Shown here: positions 1-7,692 of the stretch, one piece after another
Layout of the letters: each line of letters begins with the position of its first letter
How positions within the stretch are numbered: position 1 is the stretch's first letter
Source: GCA-2720975 sp964467985
Lineage (GTDB): Bacteria > Planctomycetota > UBA1135 > GCA-002686595
NCBI GenBank assembly: GCA_964467985.1
Contig: CAYXTP010000022.1
Coordinates: 1 to 27,225, forward strand
DNA length: 27,225 bases
Direction of reading: 5' to 3'
Position numbers and translations under genes: made by a program
The notes under the pieces: generated by a model
Seen by the model: the letters and a program-made list of their open reading frames with translations, nothing else
Database searches by the model: none
What the model was told of the DNA's origin: nothing

Positions 1-2
1 AC

Positions 3-866
3 CAAGCAGGTGAATTGGTGCCGGGCTTGCAGGTGCTCGATGCGGTTCAGAAGGGGTCGGTCGAGGTTGGGCAGACGGCTGGTTACTACTACACGGGCAA
101 GCACGCGGCGTTGGCGTTCGACACGTGCCTTCCGTTTGGGTTGACCTCTCGGCAACAAGCAGCATGGCTCAATGAGGCCGGTGGTCTGGAACTCGTGCGC
201 GAAATCTACGCGGGCTTTGGGATTCGCTCCTTTCCAGGCGGGAACACGGGTGCGCAGATGGGCGGGTGGTTCAAGCGACCAGTCGAAGGGCTTGAAGACC
301 TGCGTGGCCTGAAAATGCGCATCCCCGGTATGGGCGGTATGGTCATGGATGAGCTGGGCGTGACCGTCCAAGTTTTGGCCGGAGGTGATATCTACACCGC
401 TCTCGAGACGGGAGCGATCGACGCTACCGAGTGGGTTGGCCCGTACGACGACGAGCAGTTGGGGTTCTACAAGGTCGCCAAGAACTACTACTACCCCGGC
501 TGGTGGGAGCCGGGTCCGTCGATGTCGTTCCTCGTGAACCAAGTGGCTTGGGACTCGCTCTCCAGTGAGTACCAGGCAATTTTCTCGACCGCCTGTGCCC
601 AGGCGGCCACAGCCATGCAAGTGGGTTACGACGCCCGCAACCCGGCCGCGCTCGAACGCCTCTTGAAGCAGGGAATTACCATGCGGCCCTTTAGCGAGGA
701 CATCATGCGTGGCGCCTTCGAGGCCTCGGAACAACTGCTCGTAGACCAGGCGGCGGCAGACGCGGACTACGCACGAATTCTTGAACACTGGCGCGCCTTC
801 CGGACGAATTCGCAGCGCTGGTTTGGAACATCGGAGTTGGCTTACTCGCGCTTCGTGCTCGACTAG
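3..866 (+). CDS. dctP: TRAP transporter substrate-binding protein, DctP/TakP-like (5' end cut by window)
   Basis: Periplasmic solute-binding subunit of a tripartite ATP-independent (TRAP) transporter. The reading frame is open to the window edge, reading QAGELVPGLQVLDAV from base 3, so the signal peptide and first lobe lie outside. The TTG at 15 is internal to the gene, not a start. Family features seen are the LRGLKMRIPG segment with the arginine that usually binds the substrate carboxylate, the GGDIYTALETGAIDATEW segment, and GFYKVAKNYYYPGWWEPG. The last two resemble the TakP subgroup, which binds 2-oxo acids or lactate, so a small monocarboxylate is the likely ligand (inference). Its stop codon overlaps that of dctM on the other strand. 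Binding protein and permeases therefore converge rather than forming one operon. Confidence 0.9.
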   Translation, partial: QAGELVPGLQVLDAVQKGSVEVGQTAGYYYTGKHAALAFDTCLPFGLTSRQQAAWLNEAGGLELVREIYAGFGIRSFPGGNTGAQMGGWFKRPVEGLEDLRGLKMRIPGMGGMVMDELGVTVQVLAGGDIYTALETGAIDATEWVGPYDDEQLGFYKVAKNYYYPGWWEPGPSMSFLVNQVAWDSLSSEYQAIFSTACAQAATAMQVGYDARNPAALERLLKQGITMRPFSEDIMRGAFEASEQLLVDQAAADADYARILEHWRAFRTNSQRWFGTSELAYSRFVLD

Positions 867-2188
867 AGCATGCCCGTCACCATTCCGGGGAAGAGAATGA
901 CGAGCGCCAAACAGATGAGTTGGATGATGATGAACGGAACAACCCCCCGGTAAATGTCACCGGTGGAGATTTCCTTCGGAGCCACTCCGCGCAGATAGAA
1001 GAGTGAGAAGCCGAAGGGGGGCGTCAGGAAACTCGTCTGCAGGTTCATGGCGATCATCACGCCGAACCACACCATCTCTTGGTCGGTGATTCCAAGATGG
1101 GCGGCCGCAGGTTGGATCAACGGCAGAATGATGAAGGCGATCTCAAAGAAATCGATGAAGAAGCCCAGGATGAAGATGGCCAGGTTGGCAACCACCAGGA
1201 GGCCCACCCTTCCACCGGGAAGTCCGGTGAGCAGACCCTTGATCCAGTCATCCCCGTGGAGGCCACGGAAGACCAGTGCAAAGGCCGTAGAGCCCACCAG
1301 CAAGAACACGATCATGCTGGTCAAGCGCATGGTCTCGTTCATGGTCCCGTCAATGGCCTTGCGAGTGAAGCGTCCGGCAACACCCGCCAAGACCATGGCA
1401 CCCAGGGCGCCCAAGGCTCCGGCCTCAGTGGGGGTGGCGATGCCCGCGAAGATGCTGCCCAGCACGACCACGATCAGCACGAGCGGCGGGATCATGACCT
1501 TGAATGTCTGACGCCAGAGATTGCCCGCCGCCTCGCGCTCGGAGCGGGGGATTGCGGGTGCTACGGAGGGCCTTAGAAAAGCCACCACCAGTACGTACAC
1601 CGCATAGAACGAAGCCAGCAGAATGCCGGGCACGAGGGCTCCCCTGAACAAGTCGCCGACGCTGATCTCCAACTGGTCCGCCAGCACAACGAGCACAACA
1701 CTGGGCGGGACGATCTGGCCCAACGTTCCTGAGGCGCTGATAACGCCCGTTGAGAAGCTGGGCTTGTAGCCGTAGCGGGTCATGATGGGCAGGGAGATCA
1801 TACCCATGGCCACGACTGAAGCCCCGACGACTCCCGTTGCGGCGGCCAACAAGGTGCCCACCAGGACCACGGCCAAAGCCAGTCCACCCCGCACTGGGCC
1901 AAACAGCAGACCAATGGTGCGGAGCAGATCCTCGGCCAGCCGCGAGCGCTGCAGCATGGTACCCATGAAGATGAAGAACGGCACGGCCAGCAGGATCTGG
2001 TTGTCCATGATCCCAAAGACGCGTTCCGGAAATGCCCGGATCAGGTCCCAGCCAAAGTCCCCGCCTGCCACTCCGATGATGGCGAAGGCCAGTGCCGTTC
2101 CCCCCAGTGAGAAGGCAACCGGGTAGCCCACGAAGATGAGCAAGAACAGGACCAGGAACATCAGCGGCCCGAGAGTTTCGAAGCTCAC
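863..2188 (-). CDS. dctM: TRAP transporter large permease, DctM family
   Basis: Large membrane subunit that carries solute with sodium in a TRAP transporter. The 441-residue product has the usual family length and about a dozen hydrophobic segments. It contains typical DctM stretches: a PFFIFMGTMLQRS-type segment near residues 70-85, GVVGASVVAMGMISLP, SGTLGQIVPPSVVLVVLAD, and TPPFGFSLFYLRG near the C terminus. Translation starts at a GTG whose bases overlap the dctQ stop (GTGA), so the pair is translationally coupled. The gene ends at a TAG that shares four bases with the convergent dctP stop. The substrate cannot be read from this subunit. Confidence 0.95.
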   Translation of the reverse strand: MSFETLGPLMFLVLFLLIFVGYPVAFSLGGTALAFAIIGVAGGDFGWDLIRAFPERVFGIMDNQILLAVPFFIFMGTMLQRSRLAEDLLRTIGLLFGPVRGGLALAVVLVGTLLAAATGVVGASVVAMGMISLPIMTRYGYKPSFSTGVISASGTLGQIVPPSVVLVVLADQLEISVGDLFRGALVPGILLASFYAVYVLVVAFLRPSVAPAIPRSEREAAGNLWRQTFKVMIPPLVLIVVVLGSIFAGIATPTEAGALGALGAMVLAGVAGRFTRKAIDGTMNETMRLTSMIVFLLVGSTAFALVFRGLHGDDWIKGLLTGLPGGRVGLLVVANLAIFILGFFIDFFEIAFIILPLIQPAAAHLGITDQEMVWFGVMIAMNLQTSFLTPPFGFSLFYLRGVAPKEISTGDIYRGVVPFIIIQLICLALVILFPGMVTGML

Positions 2189-2757
2189 GCTTGGTCGTCC
2201 TCAGCAACGGCAGGCTCGTTCAAGCCCACGCTCTCCGGGTCCCGACCGCGAATGATGGCCCAGCGCTTGATGATCTCAGAGATGCCCTGCATGCCAACCA
2301 GGAAAAATGCGATCGGCACGATGGTCTTGAGTGGATAACGCGCAAGCCCCCCTGGGTCGGAGGACATTTCCCGCTGACTCCAGGAGTCCATCACGAAGTC
2401 CGTGGAAGCCCAGATGGCGAAGCCGCAGAAGGGCAGCAGTAGGAGGACTCCTCCGATCAGGTCGATCCAAGCCTTGGCGATCGGCGTGTGGCCTCCATAG
2501 AGCACGTCGACCCGCACATGACGATCACAACGCAGCGTGTACGGAGCGCCCAGCAGGAACACTAGGCTGAATAGATACCACTGCAACTCCACGTAGGCAT
2601 TGGATGACAGTTGCAGCCCCAGGTCCCGCTCGAGATATCGCGCCACGGCGTTGTAGGCCCCGATCAAAACCATGGCCAGTGTCAGCCAGGCGACCATGCG
2701 ACCCAAGCGGCGACTGATCCCATCGATTCGTTTGGAGATCCGCAGCAGGAGGGCCAT
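2185..2757 (-). CDS. dctQ: TRAP transporter small permease, DctQ family
   Basis: Small membrane subunit of the TRAP transporter, about 190 residues with four predicted transmembrane helices: around WLTLAMVLIGAYNAVARY, LQWYLFSLVFLLGAPYTL, IDLIGGVLLLLPFCGFAIW and IVPIAFFLVGMQGISEIIKRW. The EQW/LQWYLFSLVFLLG-type second helix and the RCDRHVRVDVL segment after it are hallmarks of the family. The frame opens 12 codons further upstream, at 2793. The ATG at 2757 (MALLLRISKRIDG) is preferred because the upstream codons look non-coding and the first helix fits the shorter form. The stop overlaps the start of dctM. Confidence 0.9.
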   Translation of the reverse strand: MALLLRISKRIDGISRRLGRMVAWLTLAMVLIGAYNAVARYLERDLGLQLSSNAYVELQWYLFSLVFLLGAPYTLRCDRHVRVDVLYGGHTPIAKAWIDLIGGVLLLLPFCGFAIWASTDFVMDSWSQREMSSDPGGLARYPLKTIVPIAFFLVGMQGISEIIKRWAIIRGRDPESVGLNEPAVAEDDQA

Positions 2758-2886
2758 GGGATGCACGATACATGCCTGCAGCGAGCCGCACACCCATCGG
2801 CCCTATTCCAGCTCAAATGCGTGCCAGCGTTGGTGGATACGGTCGTTAGAGTGAATGGCCGACGCTCCAAACGGTATTGCGGCGCT

Positions 2887-3252
2887 ATGCATAAGACACC
2901 CCCGGTTTCCTTCGGTCCCGTGCTCTGCTCCAGCGTTGTGTTGACCATGGTCTACGCAGGTCTGTGCAGCATCTGGGCTATCTGGACCTTTTGCACCGTG
3001 CGCTTCCGGACCATCGAGGAAGCAGCGGCCAGCACTCAGCCCTTCAGGATTCTGGGGGCGGACTACTATTCCTGGGTGACCTTGGCCGACGGGGCGCTGG
3101 TGGCTTTCCTCTTGTGGGAGGGCTGGAGTGCGCGCCAGCAACCTCGAACTACGCGGCGAGCCCTGTGGGCTGGGGTGATCATGGCCTTGGTTGTTGTGGG
3201 TGCGGTTCAGCTCGGTGGGCATTATGCCCACGCTCCTATTCCCTGGCGGTAG
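2887..3252 (+). CDS. Hypothetical small membrane protein
   Basis: Unrecognised 121-residue protein. Three hydrophobic segments can be seen: around residues 11-35 (FGPVLCSSVVLTMVYAGLCSIW), 60-76 (YSWVTLADGALVAFLLW) and 93-109 (LWAGVIMALVVVGAVQLGG). They are separated by short charged loops, so it is probably an inner-membrane protein. The frame stays open upstream to 2611, but that part runs antisense to dctQ. The ATG at 2887 comes just before the first hydrophobic segment and is the sensible start. The gene is divergent from dctQ and followed within 10 nt by a strong hairpin. No function is assigned. Confidence 0.65.
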   Translation: MHKTPPVSFGPVLCSSVVLTMVYAGLCSIWAIWTFCTVRFRTIEEAAASTQPFRILGADYYSWVTLADGALVAFLLWEGWSARQQPRTTRRALWAGVIMALVVVGAVQLGGHYAHAPIPWR

Positions 3253-3256
3253 TTAA

Positions 3257-3307
3257 GAACTGCAGCCTTACTCGGCACAGGAACGTGCCGAGTAAGGCTG
3301 CAAGTTC
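3257..3307. terminator. Strong hairpin between convergent genes, probable bidirectional terminator
   Basis: A perfect 17-bp stem, GCAGCCTTACTCGGCAC (3262-3278) with its exact reverse complement at 3285-3301, closes a 6-nt loop. A T-A pair (3261/3302) and, after a one-base bulge, GAAC/GTTC (3257-3260/3304-3307) lengthen it to about 22 bp. It lies between the stop of the small membrane protein (+) and the stop of the porter-DoxX gene (-), as expected for a two-way terminator. No run of T follows on either side, so intrinsic termination is not certain. It could instead protect mRNA 3' ends. Confidence 0.75.
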
Positions 3308-3329
3308 GACCTACGAGCCGATCCGAGGC

Positions 3330-5126
3330 TCAGGAACTAGCAGGTGCCTGGCTGCCTTCGCCCCCTGCATCGTCCCGCATCCAGCGATCTAGCGAGAGGC
3401 CACCGGCTCCTTGCCAGAAGATCACGAGTAGGGTCACAAGGATGAAGAGCGCGAATTGGAAATCCGTGTTTGTGCCCAGCACGGCCATGCCGGATAGGCC
3501 CGTCAGGTGCACGAAAGCGGCACCCGCAACAACCACCGCATTGACAGCGGTCACAAGGCGCGTTGCCAAGCCGAGCGCCAAGCAAGATCCGCCAACAGCG
3601 TGAGCCAGCACCACGAACCACGCGATGACATTCTGGAATCCGCCGAAGGTGCCCTCCATATGTGCCTCTAGCTCGCCCATGTTCATGATGAAGTAGATGC
3701 CCTTGATCATGAGTGCCACGCCAAGGTAGATGCGCAGGACGGCGATAGGCGAGATGCGGCGACCCGGAGTCGGGCGTGGCATCTCGAAGCGTGGCTTCGT
3801 GTGGAGGCGCGCCCGTTCCTCCAGCGCCAAGGCATGCTCAGCAGCCGCCGTCTTCTCGTCTTCCGGGCTGAAGCGCACCAGCAGGGCAAAGAAGGAGAAG
3901 GCCAAGACCAGACATCCAAGAATCAAGAATGCTCCTTGGTAGGAGAGATCCTCCGAGCGGAACAGGAAGCCGGCGGCCACGGCACCCATGTTTCCACCAG
4001 CCCCCACAATGCCGGAGACGGCGCCAATGGCCTTCTTGTTTACGAAGGGAACGACGGAATAGGTCGCACCCTCGGACATTTGAACGAACAGGCTGAACAC
4101 GATCATCGTGCCGATCGCTACCGGTAGCACGGTCATGCGCGAGAAGAAGATCAAGGCGATGCCCTCGACGAAGAGTGCAATGAAGAGCCAACGTACGCGC
4201 CCCCTCAAGCCGCCACGGTGACCGAACTTGTCGCCGATGATCCCCCCGGTGGTGCGCGCAAAGATGTTCATTAGGCCAAAGAGGCCAGCCACGAGCCCTG
4301 CCGCGCCCAGTCCGAGTTCGAACTCTTTGAAATAGTAGCGCGCCGCGACATTGTTGATCGTCAGCTCGATGCCGAAGCAGGCCGCATAGACGAAAAACAG
4401 TGCCCAGACACGCTTGTCACGAGCAGCCTCAATGAACGAGCCCCGTGTTTTATCCCTGGACGGCATCTCCCCGCGCTCCCGCAGTTCCTTGAAATTCCCA
4501 TTGGGGAGATCCTGCGTGAAGAAGAAATAGGCTATCCCTGTCAGGAAACAGACCGCACCGGCGACGACCATTGCGAGGCGCCAGCTCATCGGATCGCTGT
4601 AGCCAAGCGCGACGAATCCACCGAATACGAGAGGCATGACCATCTGCGTGACGCCGCCGCCCAAGTTTCCCCAGCCAGCACTAGTCGCGTTGGCTGTCCC
4701 CACGCAGTTCGGAGCGAACATCACCGACGTGTGATACTGAGTGATGACGAACGATGCCCCGATGACCCCGATGCCGAGCCGGAAGAGCAGGAAGGTCATG
4801 TAGCTGTCGGCCAGGCCGATCCCCATCACTGGCAGCGACCCGACCAAGAGCAGTCCCGTATAGGTCTTGCGCGGTCCAATTCGGTCGCACAGCATGCCGA
4901 TGATCAGGCGGGCGATGATCGTAATTGCGACGGACGCAATCACGGTATTGCCAACCTGCTCCTTGGAGAGCCCAAGCTCCTCCTCGACTTTGATCATCAA
5001 GGGCGCGATACCGAACCATGCGAAGAAGCACAGGAAGAAGGCGAACCACGACATGTGGAAGGCCCGCATCTGCGGCGTTCTCAGGCTGAAGAGTTCGATG
5101 CGTGTGGCTTTGTTTTTGACTTCCAT
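3330..5126 (-). CDS. Nitrate/nitrite porter (MFS, NNP family) fused to a C-terminal DoxX domain
   Basis: Inner-membrane protein of 598 residues in two parts. Residues about 20-425 are a 12-helix major facilitator of the nitrate/nitrite porter family. They include FFAWFGIAPLMIKVEEELGLS in helix 1, the helix 2-3 loop CDRIGPRKTY, the glycine-rich NATSAGWGNLGGGVTQ motif in helix 5, and a second glycine-rich segment, GIVGAGGNMGAVAAG. After a charged linker (about 425-454), residues about 455-590 form a four-helix DoxX-type domain (AVLRIYLGVALMIKGIYF, LAHAVGGSCLALGLATRL). Such domains are otherwise separate small proteins, as in thiosulfate:quinone oxidoreductase and oxidoreductase-associated membrane proteins. 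No stop or frameshift interrupts the join. The porter part resembles the NarK1/NrtP type more than the E. coli-like NarK encoded at 16620. A strong sigma-54 promoter lies about 70 bases upstream. What DoxX adds to transport is unknown. Confidence 0.9.
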   Translation of the reverse strand: MEVKNKATRIELFSLRTPQMRAFHMSWFAFFLCFFAWFGIAPLMIKVEEELGLSKEQVGNTVIASVAITIIARLIIGMLCDRIGPRKTYTGLLLVGSLPVMGIGLADSYMTFLLFRLGIGVIGASFVITQYHTSVMFAPNCVGTANATSAGWGNLGGGVTQMVMPLVFGGFVALGYSDPMSWRLAMVVAGAVCFLTGIAYFFFTQDLPNGNFKELRERGEMPSRDKTRGSFIEAARDKRVWALFFVYAACFGIELTINNVAARYYFKEFELGLGAAGLVAGLFGLMNIFARTTGGIIGDKFGHRGGLRGRVRWLFIALFVEGIALIFFSRMTVLPVAIGTMIVFSLFVQMSEGATYSVVPFVNKKAIGAVSGIVGAGGNMGAVAAGFLFRSEDLSYQGAFLILGCLVLAFSFFALLVRFSPEDEKTAAAEHALALEERARLHTKPRFEMPRPTPGRRISPIAVLRIYLGVALMIKGIYFIMNMGELEAHMEGTFGGFQNVIAWFVVLAHAVGGSCLALGLATRLVTAVNAVVVAGAAFVHLTGLSGMAVLGTNTDFQFALFILVTLLVIFWQGAGGLSLDRWMRDDAGGEGSQAPASS

Positions 5127-5194
5127 GGTGTCGACGGTGTCGCTGAGCTTCGAGGGGACTTCCGGCGGGGAGCGAATTCGCTGCTGACAGCCTC

Positions 5195-5211
5195 ATGCAA
5201 CTCGTGTGCCA
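5195..5211 (-). promoter_or_regulatory. Sigma-54 (-24/-12) promoter for the porter-DoxX gene
   Basis: Read on the minus strand, the sequence is TGGCACACGAGTTGCAT. It fits the RpoN consensus TGGCACG-N4-TTGCW with invariant GG and GC separated by exactly 10 bases. Transcription should begin about 12 bases beyond the GC, near 5185, giving a leader of about 60 nt before the ATG at 5126. The adjacent NtrC-family activator and the upstream palindrome at 5283-5301, centred about 93 bases before the -12 element, support the call. Confidence 0.8.
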
Positions 5212-5263
5212 CAGATCGCCAAGATGAAAACCCTAGCGGTCACCCTCGACACAGGTCTGAGTG

Positions 5264-5320
5264 CCCATTGCGGCGTGCCTTCTGCCTAGCGCGCTATGCA
5301 CGTCGCATACCCAATGCGGC
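5264..5320 (+). repeat. Direct repeat pair CCCAWTGCGGC flanking the palindrome
   Basis: CCCATTGCGGC at 5264-5274 and CCCAATGCGGC at 5310-5320 match at 10 of 11 bases. They lie 46 bases apart, one on each side of the 5283-5301 palindrome. They may be extra protein-binding sites or chance. CCCACTGC, which overlaps the left arm of the second palindrome at 9115, is a shorter relative. Confidence 0.4.
5283..5301. promoter_or_regulatory. Near-palindromic activator site, copy 1 (putative upstream activating sequence)
   Basis: TGCCTAGCGCGCTATGCAC has arms TGCCTA and TATGCA around a 6-base centre, with one mismatch from a perfect inverted repeat. It matches the element at 9115-9133 at 16 of 19 bases. 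It sits about 93 bases upstream of the -12 element of the sigma-54 promoter, a usual distance for an enhancer bound by an NtrC-type activator. The activator encoded at 7689 is the obvious candidate to bind it (inference). Confidence 0.65.
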
Positions 5321-5436
5321 AGGGGTAGTCTGCAGGGTTCTTGTGTGCAGCAGGGGGCTTCTACGAACAACGGCGCAAGGGTCCACTTGCAGCGCAACCG
5401 AGGGGCGGGGACAATCGGCTAAGAGACACTCCACCC

Positions 5437-7692
5437 TTGTTCCTACGCGACTCCATCAATCGAATCCCGGTCCAGTACAAACTGGCCTTGACGTTTGTCT
5501 CCATTTGCCTACTGGCCTTTGGCGTGGGGGGGTATCTCGTCTCCGGCACGGCAAGGCGCTCACTTGAGAATGAAATCCTCACGCGTCTTGAGTTCCACGC
5601 TCAAGCCCACGCGATCGCCTTGCGTGCTGGCCTCGATGGGCTCGTTCAGCGCAGTGAGGACGCAGCGTCCGCTCATGCGATTCGAGAAGGCACACGTGCT
5701 GCGCTAGGCTCGGGCGACGAGAACCGAACCGGCAGCCCGGTGTTTGGACTTGCTCCCCTGCTCGCATCCCTCCCCCTAGCTCAAGACTCTGCCGTGCGGG
5801 GCTTGGAAATCCTTAGTCTGAATGGCGAGCGGTTGGCATCTGTGGGTTTGCCAGCGCTCGCAGATTGGCCATCGATCTCTGCGCCTACATCCCCCTTGAC
5901 TGCAACGCGTGTGGGCGGGTGTGCTGTTTCCCCCGGAAGGGACGGGTCATTTCGGGTCGCCATTTCCACCCCCATCCTCTCCTGGGGCGGGGAAGATCCT
6001 CTGGCGTACTTGACCACGTGGATTGCACCCGGATCCTGGGTAAGGGCTGCGCTTCTCTCATCCGATCTCGGCGGCGATGAAGAACAAGAAACCAGCCTGG
6101 AGTTGCTCCTGGAGGACCCCAGGGGACACCTGTTGCTTGTCGATCCACTGTTGACGGGGCGCAACGGACCGAGCCCAGACTCCGACCCGGTACGCGCAGG
6201 AATGGGCTTGAGCCTGCTTGCGGAAACGCAGAGCGTTGAGTCGGCGCTCTCTGATACCCCAGGTGCAATGCCATTCGTGCGGTCATTCGAGTTGCAACCC
6301 AACGGCTGGACGGTTCACATCAAACTGGACAAACAGGAATTCATGGGAGCTGTGGGCAGCCTCCAGAGTCGATTCCTTGGCGTGGGAATCATTCTCACCG
6401 CAATCGCATGTGTCCTCTTGATCTTTCCCCTCCGGTTCCTGGCTCGACCGCTGCTGCAACTCACCGCGGCGGCGCGCAAGATTAAGGAGGGTGACTACGG
6501 TGTTCGTGTGCCCGTGGAGTCGGGAGACGAGCTTGGCCAACTCTCGCACACCTTCAACACTATGGCGGAGGCATTGGGGAGTCACACGCATCGACTGGAA
6601 CAAAACGCGGAAGACCTGCGGGACCGCCAACGGGAGTTGGGTTTCGAACGCGATCGCATGGAGGCCGTCATCGCGTCCATGCACGATGGACTGATCGTGC
6701 TCGATGGCGAGGGAGAGCCTGTGGTCCACAACCGAGCTGCTGAACCGATCGTGCGCCAACTGCGCGATATCGAGACGAGCCTGGGCCCGCGTCACAGCTG
6801 CGAGGCGAAGAACGAGGGGGGCAAGGACTGCATGGCCTGCTTATTTTCGCCTGATTCCGCTCCGCGTTCTTGTGTGATCGAGCTGGAAGGAGGTGTCTTC
6901 GAAGTGCACGCAACCCACCTACGTGCGAATGGCAGCGAGAAGGCGGGCCGCGTACTCGTCAGTCGTGACCTGACGGATCGGGTCAATCAGGACGAGCAGC
7001 AAATCCACCAGGAACGCCTGGCCGTGCTGGGTGAGGTGGCCGCCGTCATGGCTCATGAGCTGAACAACCCCTTGGCCGCCATGAGCATGTACAACCAGAT
7101 GAATGCGACGTTGAGTGAAGGCCAGACCGAGTTGCTCGAGAACACGGAGGTCATCCAGCGAAACATTCAGGCCTGCAAGGGGACAATCCGCGAGCTACTC
7201 GACTACGCCACGGGTGCCACTCCGCACATGGTCAGCTCCGCAATTCACGCCGTGCTCGAGGACACATTGACGTTCCTACGTCCACTCGCACGGCGATCGG
7301 GAGTGCAGATTGAAATCGACAAAGCTCAGAAGGAAGCCTACGTCATGGGCGACGAGGTCCAAATCAGGCAGATTTTCATCAACCTGATCGTCAACGGGAT
7401 TCAGGCCATTGGCCCTCAAGGCGGCGAGGTGCGCGCTCAAGTCGAAGTGAAACCAGACCAAGTCGTTGTGGACATTCGGGACACGGGCTCTGGCATCTCC
7501 GCCGACGACCGCGATGGAATTTTCAGACCTTTCTTCACAACCAAGGTTAGAGGCGAAGGCACAGGTCTTGGATTGCCCACCTCGCGGCGAATTGCTGAAA
7601 TGCATGGAGGCGGCGTGGAATTGCTCTCGACTAGCGATCAGGGAACTGTTTTCCGCGTGCGCCTTCGTTCTCAGTTGGATCCCTCTGAATGA
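5437..7692 (+). CDS. Membrane sensor histidine kinase (periplasmic sensor, HAMP, PAS, HisKA, HATPase)
   Basis: Sensor kinase of a two-component system. Numbered from TTG 5437 (751 residues), the domains are: helix 1 (about 14-34), a roughly 275-residue periplasmic sensor domain, helix 2 (about 312-334), HAMP (about 334-386), PAS (about 405-520), HisKA and HATPase. The H box AHELNNPLAAMSMYNQM places the phosphorylated histidine at residue 540. The N box is INLIVNGIQAIG; the G boxes are DTGSGIS and GEGTGLGLPTSRRIAEMHGG. The PAS domain carries four cysteines (455, 465, 468, 479). The frame stays open to TTG 5341, which would add 32 residues of low-complexity appearance. The later TTG is preferred because the kinase-like sequence begins there, but neither start has a strong ribosome binding site. 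The stop overlaps the activator's start (ATGA). The signal is unknown; nitrate, nitrite or redox state fits the neighbours. Confidence 0.93.
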   Translation: MFLRDSINRIPVQYKLALTFVSICLLAFGVGGYLVSGTARRSLENEILTRLEFHAQAHAIALRAGLDGLVQRSEDAASAHAIREGTRAALGSGDENRTGSPVFGLAPLLASLPLAQDSAVRGLEILSLNGERLASVGLPALADWPSISAPTSPLTATRVGGCAVSPGRDGSFRVAISTPILSWGGEDPLAYLTTWIAPGSWVRAALLSSDLGGDEEQETSLELLLEDPRGHLLLVDPLLTGRNGPSPDSDPVRAGMGLSLLAETQSVESALSDTPGAMPFVRSFELQPNGWTVHIKLDKQEFMGAVGSLQSRFLGVGIILTAIACVLLIFPLRFLARPLLQLTAAARKIKEGDYGVRVPVESGDELGQLSHTFNTMAEALGSHTHRLEQNAEDLRDRQRELGFERDRMEAVIASMHDGLIVLDGEGEPVVHNRAAEPIVRQLRDIETSLGPRHSCEAKNEGGKDCMACLFSPDSAPRSCVIELEGGVFEVHATHLRANGSEKAGRVLVSRDLTDRVNQDEQQIHQERLAVLGEVAAVMAHELNNPLAAMSMYNQMNATLSEGQTELLENTEVIQRNIQACKGTIRELLDYATGATPHMVSSAIHAVLEDTLTFLRPLARRSGVQIEIDKAQKEAYVMGDEVQIRQIFINLIVNGIQAIGPQGGEVRAQVEVKPDQVVVDIRDTGSGISADDRDGIFRPFFTTKVRGEGTGLGLPTSRRIAEMHGGGVELLSTSDQGTVFRVRLRSQLDPSE

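Larger units (their letters stand above)
5127..5436. other. Divergent regulatory region between the porter-DoxX gene and the histidine kinase
   Basis: About 310 bases with no convincing gene. It holds the sigma-54 promoter at 5195-5211 (minus strand), the near-palindrome at 5283-5301, and a pair of 11-base direct repeats flanking that palindrome. No clear -24/-12 or -35/-10 promoter was found for the rightward kinase gene. If the kinase starts at the earlier in-frame TTG, the region is 214 bases long. Confidence 0.6.

Noticed and set aside
2611..2886. Longer form of the small membrane protein starting at 2611
   Set aside because: The extra 92 codons run antisense to dctQ and show no protein-like character.
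2878..2895. GCGCTATGCA near 2883 as a third copy of the palindromic activator site
   Set aside because: Only the right arm matches. The left side is unrelated, and the sequence includes the start codon of the small membrane protein.
3257..3307. Hairpin as an insertion-sequence end or tRNA-like element
   Set aside because: No transposase, target duplication, partner inverted repeat or cloverleaf is present nearby. Its position between two stops explains it better.
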